DNA of 43,600 nt from an uncultured Peptococcaceae bacterium (GTDB taxonomy: Bacteria > Bacillota > Peptococcia > Peptococcales > Peptococcaceae): the NCBI GenBank assembly GCA_937976375.1, contig CALJRU010000052.1, forward strand, positions 1-43,600. The letters run 5' to 3'. Positions 1-7,999 of this stretch are shown one piece after another. The position numbers were made by a program, and so were the translations under genes. The first letter of the stretch is position 1; every line of letters begins with the position of its first letter. A model generated the notes under the pieces. The model was not told the DNA's origin. It worked only from the letters and a program-made list of their open reading frames with translations, and did not search any database.

Positions 1-1
1 C

Positions 2-43
2 CACACTGTAGGTGCAGGTACCGTAGCTAAGATCTTTGAATAA
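2..43 (+). CDS. tuf: Elongation factor Tu, 3' end (partial)
   Basis: The first bases read in frame as HTVGAGTVAKIFE followed by TAA at 41-43. This is the conserved last strand of EF-Tu domain III (family C-termini read GHTVGAGVV..I). Only 13 codons are inside the window, so nothing can be said about the GTPase domain. The gene is followed at once by a strong intrinsic terminator. Identification rests on this short but very characteristic tail. Confidence 0.85.
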   Translation, partial: HTVGAGTVAKIFE

Positions 44-55
44 TCTTTGCTCATT

Positions 56-89
56 AAAAGATCAGGACAATTTGTCCTGATCTTTTTTT
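56..89 (+). terminator. Intrinsic terminator of tuf
   Basis: A 14-bp perfect stem (56-69 with 73-86) around a 3-nt loop runs directly into a T tract ending at 89. It lies 12 nt after the tuf stop codon. Confidence 0.9.
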
Positions 90-92
90 GTC

Positions 93-147
93 ATAAAGTA
101 AAAGCCATAAGAAATACATCGTGTATTTCTTATGGCTTTTACTTTAT
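93..147. terminator. 26-bp perfect hairpin between tuf and the kinase gene
   Basis: Positions 93-118 pair perfectly with 122-147 around a TCG loop. The right arm includes the stop codon of the minus-strand sensor kinase (144-146). It is AT-rich and has only a broken T tract on either strand, so it is an atypical terminator. It probably ends the kinase mRNA or protects its 3' end, and backs up the tuf terminator. Confidence 0.6.
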
Positions 148-1517
148 TCATTTGTCAGTGGCAGTTGTAGTTCAACAATAAATATGTTGTTGTCTTGGTG
201 GGTTCGAATGCTTCCGTGATGGTAACTGAGCATTTGCTGAACATTTTGGAGTCCGATGTGGCTGCTTGTCAGCATGTCAGAATGGGTGCGAATACCATTT
301 TTGAGTGTGAGATGCAATGTGGATACATTGCATTCTAAGGTGAGTCGAATTGGTGTATGTTTGTCCCCATATTTTAAGATGTTGGAAAATAGATTATCAG
401 CAATCCGTTTTATCATGATGGCATCGCCAAAAAAATACTTCTCACATGGGGTGTATTGAGCGTTTGTTGTGAAGCCAGCGATTTTTATAAAGTCCATATT
501 GTCGTTAAGATAAGATGTAAATGTGCTGAGCGGCAGCTTTGTCAGAGCTGGCGGTACGATTGCATCTTCGATGCGTGCAGCGTCAAACATTTTATCTGCT
601 AAGATGCGTATATCTGCAGATTTCTTTAAGCATCGATCAATCGTTGATGCTTGTAGTGCTGTCGTGTCTGGGAGTCGTTTTAATACTTCAAGATAACCGG
701 TGAGAACAGTCAGTGGCGTGCGCAGATCGTGTGAGAGCGCGCTGATGAGATCCTGATTTGCTCGGCGGCTGTGCTGTTCCTGTTGAATAGATGATTCGAG
801 CGTATGGCGTAGAGCGTCAAGCTCCTGGGCGACAACGCCAATTTCGTCTTTTCCGCAGGCTGGCACGGCAGTTTCCAGATCGCCGCTGGACATTTTAAGG
901 ATGGCGTGCTCAATGCGCTGAATACGCCGCACCATTCGGTTGACAAAGAGCAGAATACCAGTCAAAAAGAGCACGATGCAGAAAAGGGCGCTGCCAATTG
1001 TGTATGGATAGGCAAATAGTACCCGGTGGTAGGAAATATAAAGCAATGTATAGGTGCCATTGGCAAATTCAACTGGGAATTCGGCAATTTCTTCCCCCAG
1101 CATTTTGAATTCAAGGGTCCAGATGGAATTAAACCACGAGCGAGTCGTAATGGATGCGGATTTTCCTGCACGATAAAGTCCGTCATCAATGCCGTAAATA
1201 TAAACACCGGTCAATTCGTCTGAAAGTGTATCAAGGTAGGGTTGTATCGCAACAACTTCAGGGTCTTCCATGCCTTCGTCTATTTCGTGGTAGGCGGGGA
1301 CGATATAGTTTTTCGCTGTTTTGCTGGCTTTTTCGCGAAAGGCTGGTTCGTCAAACCAATCGATTATCCCGATGTCTTCAGCGATTTGAGCGGCGTTCCC
1401 TTGATTGTGCCAGAGAATGGCAAATAATGTGATGGTACACGCTGCCCACAGAACAATGAACAGCAGGAATTTTGTGCGTAAATGCCGGGTTGCGGAAAAG
1501 GAATAGGATTTATTCAC
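144..1517 (-). CDS. Two-component sensor histidine kinase
   Basis: A membrane histidine kinase of 457 aa. It has an N-terminal membrane segment (about 17-37), an extracytoplasmic sensor region (about 38-167), a second membrane segment (about 168-193), a HAMP linker (about 194-245), a HisKA domain with the H-box LSHDLRTPLT (phospho-acceptor H263), and a HATPase_c domain. The N box is DNLFSNILKYG (N375/N379). The G1 box is degenerate (LKNGIRT), with a short G2-like IGLQNV, as in several Bacillota kinases; ATP binding is still expected. Its start overlaps the end of the response regulator gene by 8 bp, so the two are translationally coupled. The signal is unknown. The sensor region of about 130 aa is not a fold I recognise. 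Confidence 0.93.
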   Translation of the reverse strand: MNKSYSFSATRHLRTKFLLFIVLWAACTITLFAILWHNQGNAAQIAEDIGIIDWFDEPAFREKASKTAKNYIVPAYHEIDEGMEDPEVVAIQPYLDTLSDELTGVYIYGIDDGLYRAGKSASITTRSWFNSIWTLEFKMLGEEIAEFPVEFANGTYTLLYISYHRVLFAYPYTIGSALFCIVLFLTGILLFVNRMVRRIQRIEHAILKMSSGDLETAVPACGKDEIGVVAQELDALRHTLESSIQQEQHSRRANQDLISALSHDLRTPLTVLTGYLEVLKRLPDTTALQASTIDRCLKKSADIRILADKMFDAARIEDAIVPPALTKLPLSTFTSYLNDNMDFIKIAGFTTNAQYTPCEKYFFGDAIMIKRIADNLFSNILKYGDKHTPIRLTLECNVSTLHLTLKNGIRTHSDMLTSSHIGLQNVQQMLSYHHGSIRTHQDNNIFIVELQLPLTNE

Positions 1518-2223
1518 AGCGATATCCCCTTCCCCAGACGGTGCGAATTATTTTAGGATTGGCTGGATCGTCTTCAATTTTGCGCCTTAAATTACGAATA
1601 TGGACCATCACGGTGTTGTTGGCGCCGTGATAGTGGTGTTCCTGCCATACGGCTTCAAAAAGATGTGATGCAGAAAAAATTTGTCCGCGGTGCTGCACGA
1701 GAAGCAGAAGGATGGCGTATTCAAGATCCGTCAGAGCGAGCTCGATACCATCCTTGCTGACGGTGGCTGTGCGTGTATCAATGATCAAATCGTCAATACG
1801 ATACACAGGTGTGATGTTTTCCTGCCGTCCTTGATAGACATGATAGCGCCGCACCAATGCTTTCGCACGACTCATCAGTTCATTATAAGAAAAAGGCTTT
1901 TCGATGTAGTCATCACCACCGCTGGCAAATCCAAGCACTTTGTCATGTTCTTGTGTTTTGGCGCTGAGGAATAGGATGGGAACATTGGTGTGTTCGCGAA
2001 TGGCTAGACATGTACGGTAGCCATCCAAATCAGGCATCATAACATCAAGGATGATTAAGTCGAACGGCCTTTTTTGAATGTGAGACAGTGCTTCAGCACC
2101 ACTAGCGGCTTCATGAGGAATGAAGCCTTCGCCGCTAAGGAGGATGGCGAGAATTTCTCGAATCTCTGGATTGTCGTCAACGATGAGTACCTGTGGTGCG
2201 TGATCCTGAAATTGATCGGTCAT
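1510..2223 (-). CDS. OmpR/PhoB-family response regulator
   Basis: 237 aa with a receiver domain (about 11-124) and a winged-helix DNA-binding domain (about 140-236). The acidic pocket is D16/D17, the phosphorylation site is D60 (LIILDVMMPD), and the switch residues are S87 and K109 (IEKPF). The C-terminal domain ends with the usual VWGRGYR motif. It is the first gene of a two-gene operon with the kinase. The divergent control region (2224-2368) carries three near-identical repeats that are good candidates for its binding sites, so autoregulation and control of the YfhO-like gene at 2369 are both plausible. Confidence 0.95.
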   Translation of the reverse strand: MTDQFQDHAPQVLIVDDNPEIREILAILLSGEGFIPHEAASGAEALSHIQKRPFDLIILDVMMPDLDGYRTCLAIREHTNVPILFLSAKTQEHDKVLGFASGGDDYIEKPFSYNELMSRAKALVRRYHVYQGRQENITPVYRIDDLIIDTRTATVSKDGIELALTDLEYAILLLLVQHRGQIFSASHLFEAVWQEHHYHGANNTVMVHIRNLRRKIEDDPANPKIIRTVWGRGYRCE

Positions 2224-2287
2224 ATATCCTCAACGCTCCTTTCTTTAGATAGGTTTATTATAACGGATTTCAGAGAAGAACAATGAT

Positions 2288-2344
2288 TTCTTAAGAATTC
2301 TTTAGAAGCGCTTTCGCACTTCTTTAAGAATTAGAAGATATGCT
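2288..2344 (+). promoter_or_regulatory. Repeat array and activator-type promoter before the YfhO-like gene
   Basis: Three copies of TTCTT(T)(A)AGAA lie at 2288-2297, 2298-2307 and 2320-2330. Their spacings of 10 and 22 bp place them on one helix face. A -10-like TATGCT is at 2339-2344, but no -35 hexamer is found at the right distance. Phosphorylated OmpR-type regulators often bind direct repeats in place of a -35. A cre-like stretch, AGAAGCGCTTTCG (2304-2316), lies inside the array. The assignment to the adjacent response regulator is inferred from position. Confidence 0.5.
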
Positions 2345-2368
2345 AAGGGGATGTAAGGAGGCATTCCC

Positions 2369-4834
2369 ATGAAAAAAATTGTTGCACCGCTTGCTCTGGT
2401 GATCGTATATGGACTGCTCGTTATGTTCAGTGTGCCATCTGGACATGTATTTGGCTCAAACATTGATTGGCTGTGTCAGCATGTGGCGCTGGCAGAAACC
2501 ATTCGTGATGCCTGCTTGGCACAGCATACATTACTGCCGGACTGGTTAGAATTAGGTGGTGGCTCCAATGGCTATCAGTTTGCCTATTATGGCTATTTGC
2601 GTCCAGATATCTTATTGGGCTGCCTGCTGCCAAAGGTTCCTATGTCATCCATTTTGATAGGCTATGCGCTGGCCGTTGGACTTTTCAGTGCACTTTTGGT
2701 GTATCGGTGGCTGCTTCTCGAGGTGAAACGCCAGGATGCAGCGTGGCTGGCTGCTGTGTTATTTATGACGGCTGGGTGCATGTTTCATTTACATCGGCAA
2801 ATCATGTTTGTAAACTATTTTCCTTTTTTGCTGTTGGCACTGATTGCTTTGAAAAAAGAGCGTTACCATTGGCTGCCACTGTGGCTTTTTGGCGTGTGCG
2901 TGAGCAGTTTTTATTATGCGCCTGCTGTTTTTGTGGTGGTTGGCTGGTACTGGTATCGCCTAAAAGGCAAGAACTTTTGGCGTGGCTGGCTGGCAGTGTC
3001 CTTAACGGCGACGGGTATGGCGTTGCTTTTGCTGCTGCCATCGGCGCTGGTCTTGCTGGAACATCGCAGCAGTCAGAGCGGAGGCGTTTCACTGATTGAT
3101 TTGCTGACTCCGCATTGGAACCTTAGCGGTCTCTTGTTTGATAAATATGGCATTGGACTTTCAGCGCTTGCATTGTATGTCATTATTATTGGTTTGCGGG
3201 AGAAACATCTGCGTGTAGATGCAATCTTTATTTTTCTGCTGTGTGTTCTTCCGCTTTCAAGTTACTTGCTCAATGGCACTTTATACGCGCGCGCAAAAAT
3301 TCTGATGCCGTTTCTTTCTCTGGTGATTTTACTGGTGGCGAAATTTTTGGCGGGGCTCTTGGCGCAATGTGAAGAGAAAACGTGGAGACAGCGATCAGTG
3401 ATGCCACTCTGGCCGTTCGTTGCTATTGTTCCAGTGCTTTGGGGATGGATGGGGCACACACGCATGGCTTGGATGATGGTTGATGTGGGCCTTTTATTGC
3501 TGCTGGCGCTGGCGATGCGTTTTTGGCGCTTGCCCCGATTCCTGGTTATGGTCCTTCTCCTTATTGCGCCGATAGGTTTATTTTTTACAAATGCTGCTAC
3601 GGAAGACTGGGTGTCGCGTGAAGAACTGGCTGCTATGACCGAGGGTGTGGAAGTTTCGGCAGAAAATGACACTGCGTTTAACACACAATATCATTTTGAC
3701 AGCGCTTATCATTCTTTAGAAAAAGCCAACTTGCAGAATGGCATTGTACCGCGAAGCAGTATGTATTCGTCGGCAACCAATCAGGCGTATGCATCGTTTT
3801 ACTATGACATACTCCTGGCACCGATCCAAATCAATAATCGTGTGGCATTGTTGACGGCCAATGATCCGTTTCTGCTGAATGTGTTAGGTACGCGATATTT
3901 GGAAACAGAAGAAAATCAAGTGCCTCAGGGGTATGATGTCATCATGAAGTCGGGTCATGCTGTCTTGGCCGAGAATAGAAATGTGCTGCCGCGCGCTTAT
4001 GTGACTGATGACGTGGTTGCTCAGGATTGGTTTGAAACGTTGTCCCCTTACGAAAAATTAGATGTCCTTGCGCGAAAAACCGTCGTTGATGATGATACAG
4101 CACCATCTGACCTTCAGGCCGGCATGCCTGCTTTTATACCAGAATGGTCTTTACGGAAAGCGCTGCCAGAAGGGTTAACCATTGAGAAAACGGACGCAGG
4201 GTGGTTGATTGATGCGAAGCAGGCTTGCAGTATCGAGGTTGATATAAAAAATCCTCAGCCAGGAAAGATCCTTTTGTGCCAGTTCAATGTCAATAATCAA
4301 ACGGCGCATTCAGTGATCATTGATATGAATGGTATGCGAAACATGCTTTCTGGTGCCAAGGCGCCATATCCGAATAAAAATACTTGCTTTCACTATAAAT
4401 TTTCAACAACGGATCCTGACGGCGTTCAGTCACTGTCCATTGATTTTTCACCTGGCCGCTATATCCTTGATGACATACAGTGGCATTCTTATGATGCGGC
4501 CAATTTTAATCAGAAACGATTTACGACTTTACAAGTGGCTTCTGGTAAAGGCATTTTGAGTGGACAAATCAATTGTCGGGAAAACAGCGTTTTAGCGACA
4601 ACCATTCCTATGCAGAAAGGCATGAAAATCTTTGTGGATGGACAGGAAACACCTCCTGTGCGAGTTAATACGGCCTTCATGGGATGTGCACTTTCCGCTG
4701 GCAAGCACAACATCTGTGTAGCTTTCTCGCCGCCGGGAAAGGTGCTTGGTATAGCATTCAGCATTTTTTCAGCTTTAGGGTATATTATATACTTAATTGT
4801 ACGAAGGTTTCTTATAAAACAACATCGAATATAA
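2369..4834 (+). CDS. YfhO-family GT-C membrane protein
   Basis: 821 aa. There is a signal-anchor helix (about 5-22), a first outer loop with D33 and an LGGGSNGYQFAYYGYLRPD stretch, then about ten more membrane helices to about residue 405. A large extracytoplasmic domain (about 410-785) follows, then a last membrane helix (about 790-812) and a basic tail. This is the layout of YfhO proteins, predicted undecaprenyl-phosphate-sugar-dependent GT-C glycosyltransferases implicated in modifying cell-surface polymers such as lipoteichoic acid. The start has a good site, AAGGAGG, at 2355-2361. It is divergent from a two-component system that probably controls it. The substrate cannot be read from sequence, and no polymer-synthesis genes are next to it. 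Confidence 0.75.
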   Translation: MKKIVAPLALVIVYGLLVMFSVPSGHVFGSNIDWLCQHVALAETIRDACLAQHTLLPDWLELGGGSNGYQFAYYGYLRPDILLGCLLPKVPMSSILIGYALAVGLFSALLVYRWLLLEVKRQDAAWLAAVLFMTAGCMFHLHRQIMFVNYFPFLLLALIALKKERYHWLPLWLFGVCVSSFYYAPAVFVVVGWYWYRLKGKNFWRGWLAVSLTATGMALLLLLPSALVLLEHRSSQSGGVSLIDLLTPHWNLSGLLFDKYGIGLSALALYVIIIGLREKHLRVDAIFIFLLCVLPLSSYLLNGTLYARAKILMPFLSLVILLVAKFLAGLLAQCEEKTWRQRSVMPLWPFVAIVPVLWGWMGHTRMAWMMVDVGLLLLLALAMRFWRLPRFLVMVLLLIAPIGLFFTNAATEDWVSREELAAMTEGVEVSAENDTAFNTQYHFDSAYHSLEKANLQNGIVPRSSMYSSATNQAYASFYYDILLAPIQINNRVALLTANDPFLLNVLGTRYLETEENQVPQGYDVIMKSGHAVLAENRNVLPRAYVTDDVVAQDWFETLSPYEKLDVLARKTVVDDDTAPSDLQAGMPAFIPEWSLRKALPEGLTIEKTDAGWLIDAKQACSIEVDIKNPQPGKILLCQFNVNNQTAHSVIIDMNGMRNMLSGAKAPYPNKNTCFHYKFSTTDPDGVQSLSIDFSPGRYILDDIQWHSYDAANFNQKRFTTLQVASGKGILSGQINCRENSVLATTIPMQKGMKIFVDGQETPPVRVNTAFMGCALSAGKHNICVAFSPPGKVLGIAFSIFSALGYIIYLIVRRFLIKQHRI

Positions 4835-4878
4835 ATAATTTTAGTATGCTTTTTCATATGGATATATTTACAATTCTA

Positions 4879-4887
4879 TGCTAAAAT
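4879..4887 (+). promoter_or_regulatory. Candidate extended -10 promoter of the LysR gene
   Basis: TG at 4879-4880 and TAAAAT at 4882-4887 form an extended -10 element without a clear -35. The rest of 4835-4957 is AT-rich and shows no terminator for the upstream gene. Confidence 0.35.
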
Positions 4888-4957
4888 AAAAATACTGTAT
4901 CGAGAAAATTAGGGAGGACGGGAGGTCATAGATCATTGCTAGAATTGAGGTGTCAGA

Positions 4958-5866
4958 ATGAAAATAGAGCAGTTAGAATTCCTTATCGAAGTCGTTAAAG
5001 CAGGTTCTATCAATGCAGCTAGCAAGAAAATTTTTATTTCACAACAGAGTTTGAATCAATCATTGCGTAATTTGGAAGATGAAATCGGCTTTCCATTGCT
5101 GAATCGCACCAAAAAAGGTGTGACATTAACAGAACGTGGTCGAGAAGTGTTCAGTGCGGCCCAGGCGATTGTTGCGCGTTATGATCAAATGCTGCGACAA
5201 ATCTCTGCACTGAAAGAAGACTCTACAGAAGTCATTAGCGGGAAAATGAACGTTCATACATCACCAATGATCAGTGTTTGTATTTTGCCGGTGGTTTATG
5301 TGGATTACAAACACAATTTCCCAAAAGTTCAGTTGTTCTGTCAGGAACGTTATCAGGATGATATTGTCAAAGAGGTGTCGGAACATCCTGGTGATGTGGG
5401 TTATGTATTGGTGGCAAATACATTAAAGCATTTCTTTAATAATATTCCGGATAATGTTGAACTATCGCTGCTTAACACCTATCCGATTTATATGGCGATG
5501 TCACCACGCCATCCGTTGGCGCGTCAACATACTTTGTCTTTACAGTCCATTAAAGATTATCCGCTGATCATCTACGAAGCTGGTGGCATTCAAGGTGAGC
5601 ATGCACTGCAGAACGAAGTGGACATGCATATCCTTTTAAGCACCAACAACACCAATATGACCAAAGAACTTCTCAACGAAGGCAACGCATTGATGTATTC
5701 ATATCCACCATATGTGACACGTGGCGCATTCCCTGAATGTGTTCATATTCCACTGCACACGAAGAATATTTTCTTTGAACTGTATATGGTCCACAATAAA
5801 GATGCCAACCAGCAGCAACGCCGGTTGATTGACAGCTTTAGTTCGATCTTTCAACAGTATATATAA
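4958..5866 (+). CDS. LysR-family transcriptional regulator
   Basis: 302 aa. An N-terminal winged HTH (about 1-60) has the family pattern FLIEVVKAGSINAASKKIF and LNQSLRNLEDEIG, followed by a linker helix and a periplasmic-binding-like effector domain (about 90-300). The ribosome site is GAGGTG about 9 nt before ATG. It stands alone between the YfhO-like gene and nadE with its own terminator, so no metabolic target is evident. LysR proteins usually act on a divergent neighbour, but here both neighbours point the same way. The effector is unknown. Confidence 0.9.
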   Translation: MKIEQLEFLIEVVKAGSINAASKKIFISQQSLNQSLRNLEDEIGFPLLNRTKKGVTLTERGREVFSAAQAIVARYDQMLRQISALKEDSTEVISGKMNVHTSPMISVCILPVVYVDYKHNFPKVQLFCQERYQDDIVKEVSEHPGDVGYVLVANTLKHFFNNIPDNVELSLLNTYPIYMAMSPRHPLARQHTLSLQSIKDYPLIIYEAGGIQGEHALQNEVDMHILLSTNNTNMTKELLNEGNALMYSYPPYVTRGAFPECVHIPLHTKNIFFELYMVHNKDANQQQRRLIDSFSSIFQQYI

Positions 5867-5888
5867 TGTAGACGAGAGAATGTCTACA
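5867..5888 (+). repeat. Small inverted repeat after the LysR gene
   Basis: TGTAGAC (5867-5873) and GTCTACA (5882-5888) pair around an 8-nt loop directly after the stop codon. There is no T tract of its own. It may stabilise the 3' end, or be a protein-binding palindrome upstream of nadE. Confidence 0.55.
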
Positions 5889-5897
5889 TGTTTATTG

Positions 5898-5927
5898 GGA
5901 GCTAGTATTTTCTAGCTCCTATTTTTT
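5898..5927 (+). terminator. Intrinsic terminator of the LysR gene
   Basis: GGAGCTAG (5898-5905) pairs with CTAGCTCC (5912-5919), followed by a T run at 5922-5927. Confidence 0.85.
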
Positions 5928-5950
5928 GTTTTGGCAACATTGTCTGCCAT

Positions 5951-6005
5951 TTTGAGAGCGCTCTGGCATCCTTGCTTGACGTTTAAGAGCGCTTTGGGCT
6001 ACAAT
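5951..6005 (+). promoter_or_regulatory. nadE promoter flanked by two cre-like boxes
   Basis: TTGACG (5976-5981) and TACAAT (6000-6005) are spaced by 18 bp. Two similar boxes, TTTGAGAGCGCTCTGG (5951-5966) and TTTAAGAGCGCTTTGG (5982-5997), lie 31 bp apart, one just upstream of the -35 and one filling the spacer. Both centre on AGCGCT and resemble CcpA cre sites or another LacI-family operator. Occupancy of the second would block RNA polymerase. Confidence 0.6.
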
Positions 6006-6041
6006 AGACGTAATCATTACGACTTAGGGAGGTCGCCCATT

Positions 6042-6827
6042 ATGAAATTATCTGAATTACAGCTCGACCAAATGAAAGAACATTTGATTGCATGGATGCA
6101 GGAACGTCTGCATGCAATCGGTGCAGAAAATGCTGTTGTAGGCATTTCTGGTGGAAAAGACAGTGCGACTGTAGCAGCCCTTTGTGTGGCTGCATATGGC
6201 AAAGAGCACGTTTATGGTGTTCTGATGCCAGATGGTACACAAAACGACATTGATTATGCAAAAGATCTTTGTAAGTTTCTGGACATTCGTCATGAAGTCA
6301 TTAATATTTCTGGTATGACCAGTGCTTTTTATGAAGTGCTTGGCAATTGCTCCTTCTTTGATGAGGTGAGCCGTCAAACCAAACTCAATATGCCACCACG
6401 CGTGCGCATGACATTACTCTATGCCGTTGCACAAAGTTTAAATGCAGTGGTCATAAATACATCAAATTTGTCTGAAGACTGGGTTGGCTATGCAACACTG
6501 TATGGTGATACTGCAGGTGCATTTTCGCCATTGGCTATGCTGACTACTGATGAAGTCATTCAGTTAGGCCGTGCTTTGGGATTGGAAGAACGTTTTGTCG
6601 TTAAGCCACCATCTGATGGCCTGACAGGGAAAACCGATGAGGATGTTCTTGGATTCACCTATGACACGTTAAACACTTATATTCGTACAGGTGAAGTGCC
6701 TGATGAATTGCGTGAACAAATTGATCGTCTGCATCGGATCAGCCGCTTTAAATTTGAAGGTATTGCCATGTTTGATCCAGAGCTGCCAATTGTAGCAGAG
6801 GATATTGCCCATATTTATCACAAATAA
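6042..6827 (+). CDS. nadE: Ammonia-dependent NAD+ synthetase
   Basis: 261 aa; the final step of NAD synthesis, amidating deamido-NAD+ with ATP and ammonia. The ATP-pyrophosphatase P-loop is GISGGKDS (residues 34-41), and later blocks include NTSNLSEDWVGY and KPPSDGLTGKTDED. There is no glutaminase domain, so it is the short ammonia-using form. The start was placed at 6042, after GGGAGG (6028-6033). An in-frame extension back to 5931 would cover the promoter and the preceding terminator and is rejected. The gene at 6843 follows after 15 nt and is probably co-transcribed. The cre-like boxes suggest control by carbon or redox state. Confidence 0.95.
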   Translation: MKLSELQLDQMKEHLIAWMQERLHAIGAENAVVGISGGKDSATVAALCVAAYGKEHVYGVLMPDGTQNDIDYAKDLCKFLDIRHEVINISGMTSAFYEVLGNCSFFDEVSRQTKLNMPPRVRMTLLYAVAQSLNAVVINTSNLSEDWVGYATLYGDTAGAFSPLAMLTTDEVIQLGRALGLEERFVVKPPSDGLTGKTDEDVLGFTYDTLNTYIRTGEVPDELREQIDRLHRISRFKFEGIAMFDPELPIVAEDIAHIYHK

Positions 6828-6842
6828 AAAGGAGGCGTCTGG

Positions 6843-7595
6843 ATGGCTAGAAGAAAATTTGAAGATGGATTCAAAGAACGTGCTGTCGCCTATTGCTGTG
6901 AACATCCTGAAAAGACAATGAAAGCTTGCGCTGCTGACTTAGACATTGGGTATAGCACGCTGCGCCGTTGGGTGGTGCAAGTGGAAGAAGCCAAGGCGAA
7001 TCATACTGAAGAAAATGAATCAGTGGTGCTGCAAGAGACGGCAGCGGAAGATGCACCGGCGGCAGTTGCTGCAAATGAAGAAAATTCCGATGAAGTTCTT
7101 GTCATTGAATCAGAAGAATCGATGGCAGCTGATACAGAAGCAGATATGGATGCTGAGGAAGAAGTACAGCAGTCCGTCGAAGTCGCAGATGAAGTGTTGG
7201 AAGACGTTGAAGAGCCACTAGAGTCAGTATCGAATGAAGCTGCGCAGAATGAGGAAGAGACGCCAGAGCCAGCAGAAAAAACATATGACGAGCTTGAAGA
7301 TGAGCGGCTGTTTTCTTCCATCGGTTTGAGTATGGGGAGCAGCGCGAACGTTCATCCACATGACGAAGATTATGACTTGCGTTGTAAATCTCATCCGTCA
7401 GCGTATAAAAATATTCAGCATATGGCAGGGGATAAAATTGTTTCTGTCAGCGCACAAATTGGCAATGTATTGGAAGATATTTCTGACGGCGTCAGTCATG
7501 TGGCGAGTCGCTTAGGGCTGTATAAAAAAAGGCACGACTTGAAAAAAGAACAAAAGCTGCTCAAAAAAGAAAAGGAAAAACGGCTGAAACGTTGA
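6843..7595 (+). CDS. Protein with IS3-type transposase HTH, acidic linker and conserved C-domain
   Basis: 250 aa in three parts. Residues 1-50 match the HTH_Tnp_1 helix-turn-helix of IS3-type OrfA proteins (RRKFEDGFKERAV, then DIGYSTLRRWV). Residues 51-155 are a very acidic, low-complexity linker. Residues 156-230 are a distinct region (HPHDEDYDLRCKSHPSAY, then an amphipathic stretch ISDGVSHVASRLGLY), followed by a Lys-rich tail (231-250). No integrase (OrfB) gene, inverted repeats or target duplication is near, so this looks like a domesticated DNA-binding domain rather than an insertion sequence. It is probably in an operon with nadE. The function is unknown; a nucleoid-associated or regulatory role is a guess. 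Confidence 0.75.
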   Translation: MARRKFEDGFKERAVAYCCEHPEKTMKACAADLDIGYSTLRRWVVQVEEAKANHTEENESVVLQETAAEDAPAAVAANEENSDEVLVIESEESMAADTEADMDAEEEVQQSVEVADEVLEDVEEPLESVSNEAAQNEEETPEPAEKTYDELEDERLFSSIGLSMGSSANVHPHDEDYDLRCKSHPSAYKNIQHMAGDKIVSVSAQIGNVLEDISDGVSHVASRLGLYKKRHDLKKEQKLLKKEKEKRLKR

Positions 7596-7671
7596 TTTCA
7601 ATAACCTGATGACGTAAAATAAAAGGAATGTTTCTGTTACTTCAAATGATTTTGATGAAGGAGAATGATTG

Positions 7672-7893
7672 ATGCTGAGAATTTTTATCTTGACCTTTCC
7701 TTTTGTTGTCATGGCAATTCTTTTTTATATTGCGTACATCATTACGGGAAATATTTTGCCAGGCATTTTGACGATTGCATGTCTTGTTATCGCATTGGTC
7801 GTATTGTTTAAATACAATGCGTTTCTGCATAGCGTAAAGAAAGAGAAGAAACAGCAATTGAACGCATCTCAAGAAGAAGAAAAAGCTGTCTAA
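7672..7893 (+). CDS. Small two-helix membrane protein
   Basis: 73 aa with two hydrophobic helices (about 3-24 and 28-48) and a charged Lys/Glu-rich cytoplasmic tail. AAGGAG (7658-7663) is 8 nt before the ATG at 7672; a TTG three bases upstream is too close to it. It follows the HTH gene by 76 nt and ends before a terminator, so it may close that operon. I do not recognise the family. Confidence 0.65.
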   Translation: MLRIFILTFPFVVMAILFYIAYIITGNILPGILTIACLVIALVVLFKYNAFLHSVKKEKKQQLNASQEEEKAV

Positions 7894-7924
7894 TTGATGT
7901 CCGGTAAAATGAGGCGCTTTAATG

Positions 7925-7959
7925 ACCCAAGTATGGCGGTGTCATGCTTGGGTATTTTT
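7925..7959 (+). terminator. Intrinsic terminator
   Basis: ACCCAAG (7925-7931) pairs with CTTGGGT (7947-7953) around a 15-nt loop, then TATTTTTA. The T tract is modest. Confidence 0.7.
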
Positions 7960-7999
7960 ATGTATGAGTAGGGTTGAAAAGGAAAGGTTTCTTTAAATA

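Noticed and set aside
5931..6041. 37-codon N-terminal extension of NadE
   Set aside because: It would include the T tract of the previous terminator, the promoter and the cre-like boxes, and has no ribosome site. The ATG at 6042 follows a good one.
6843..6992. Insertion sequence at the IS3-like HTH
   Set aside because: There is no OrfB/integrase, no terminal inverted repeats and no target duplication. The frame continues into 200 unrelated residues.
7894..7999. yybP-ykoY manganese riboswitch before mntP
   Set aside because: The gap is short and mostly taken by the upstream terminator; no matching two-helix junction is seen.
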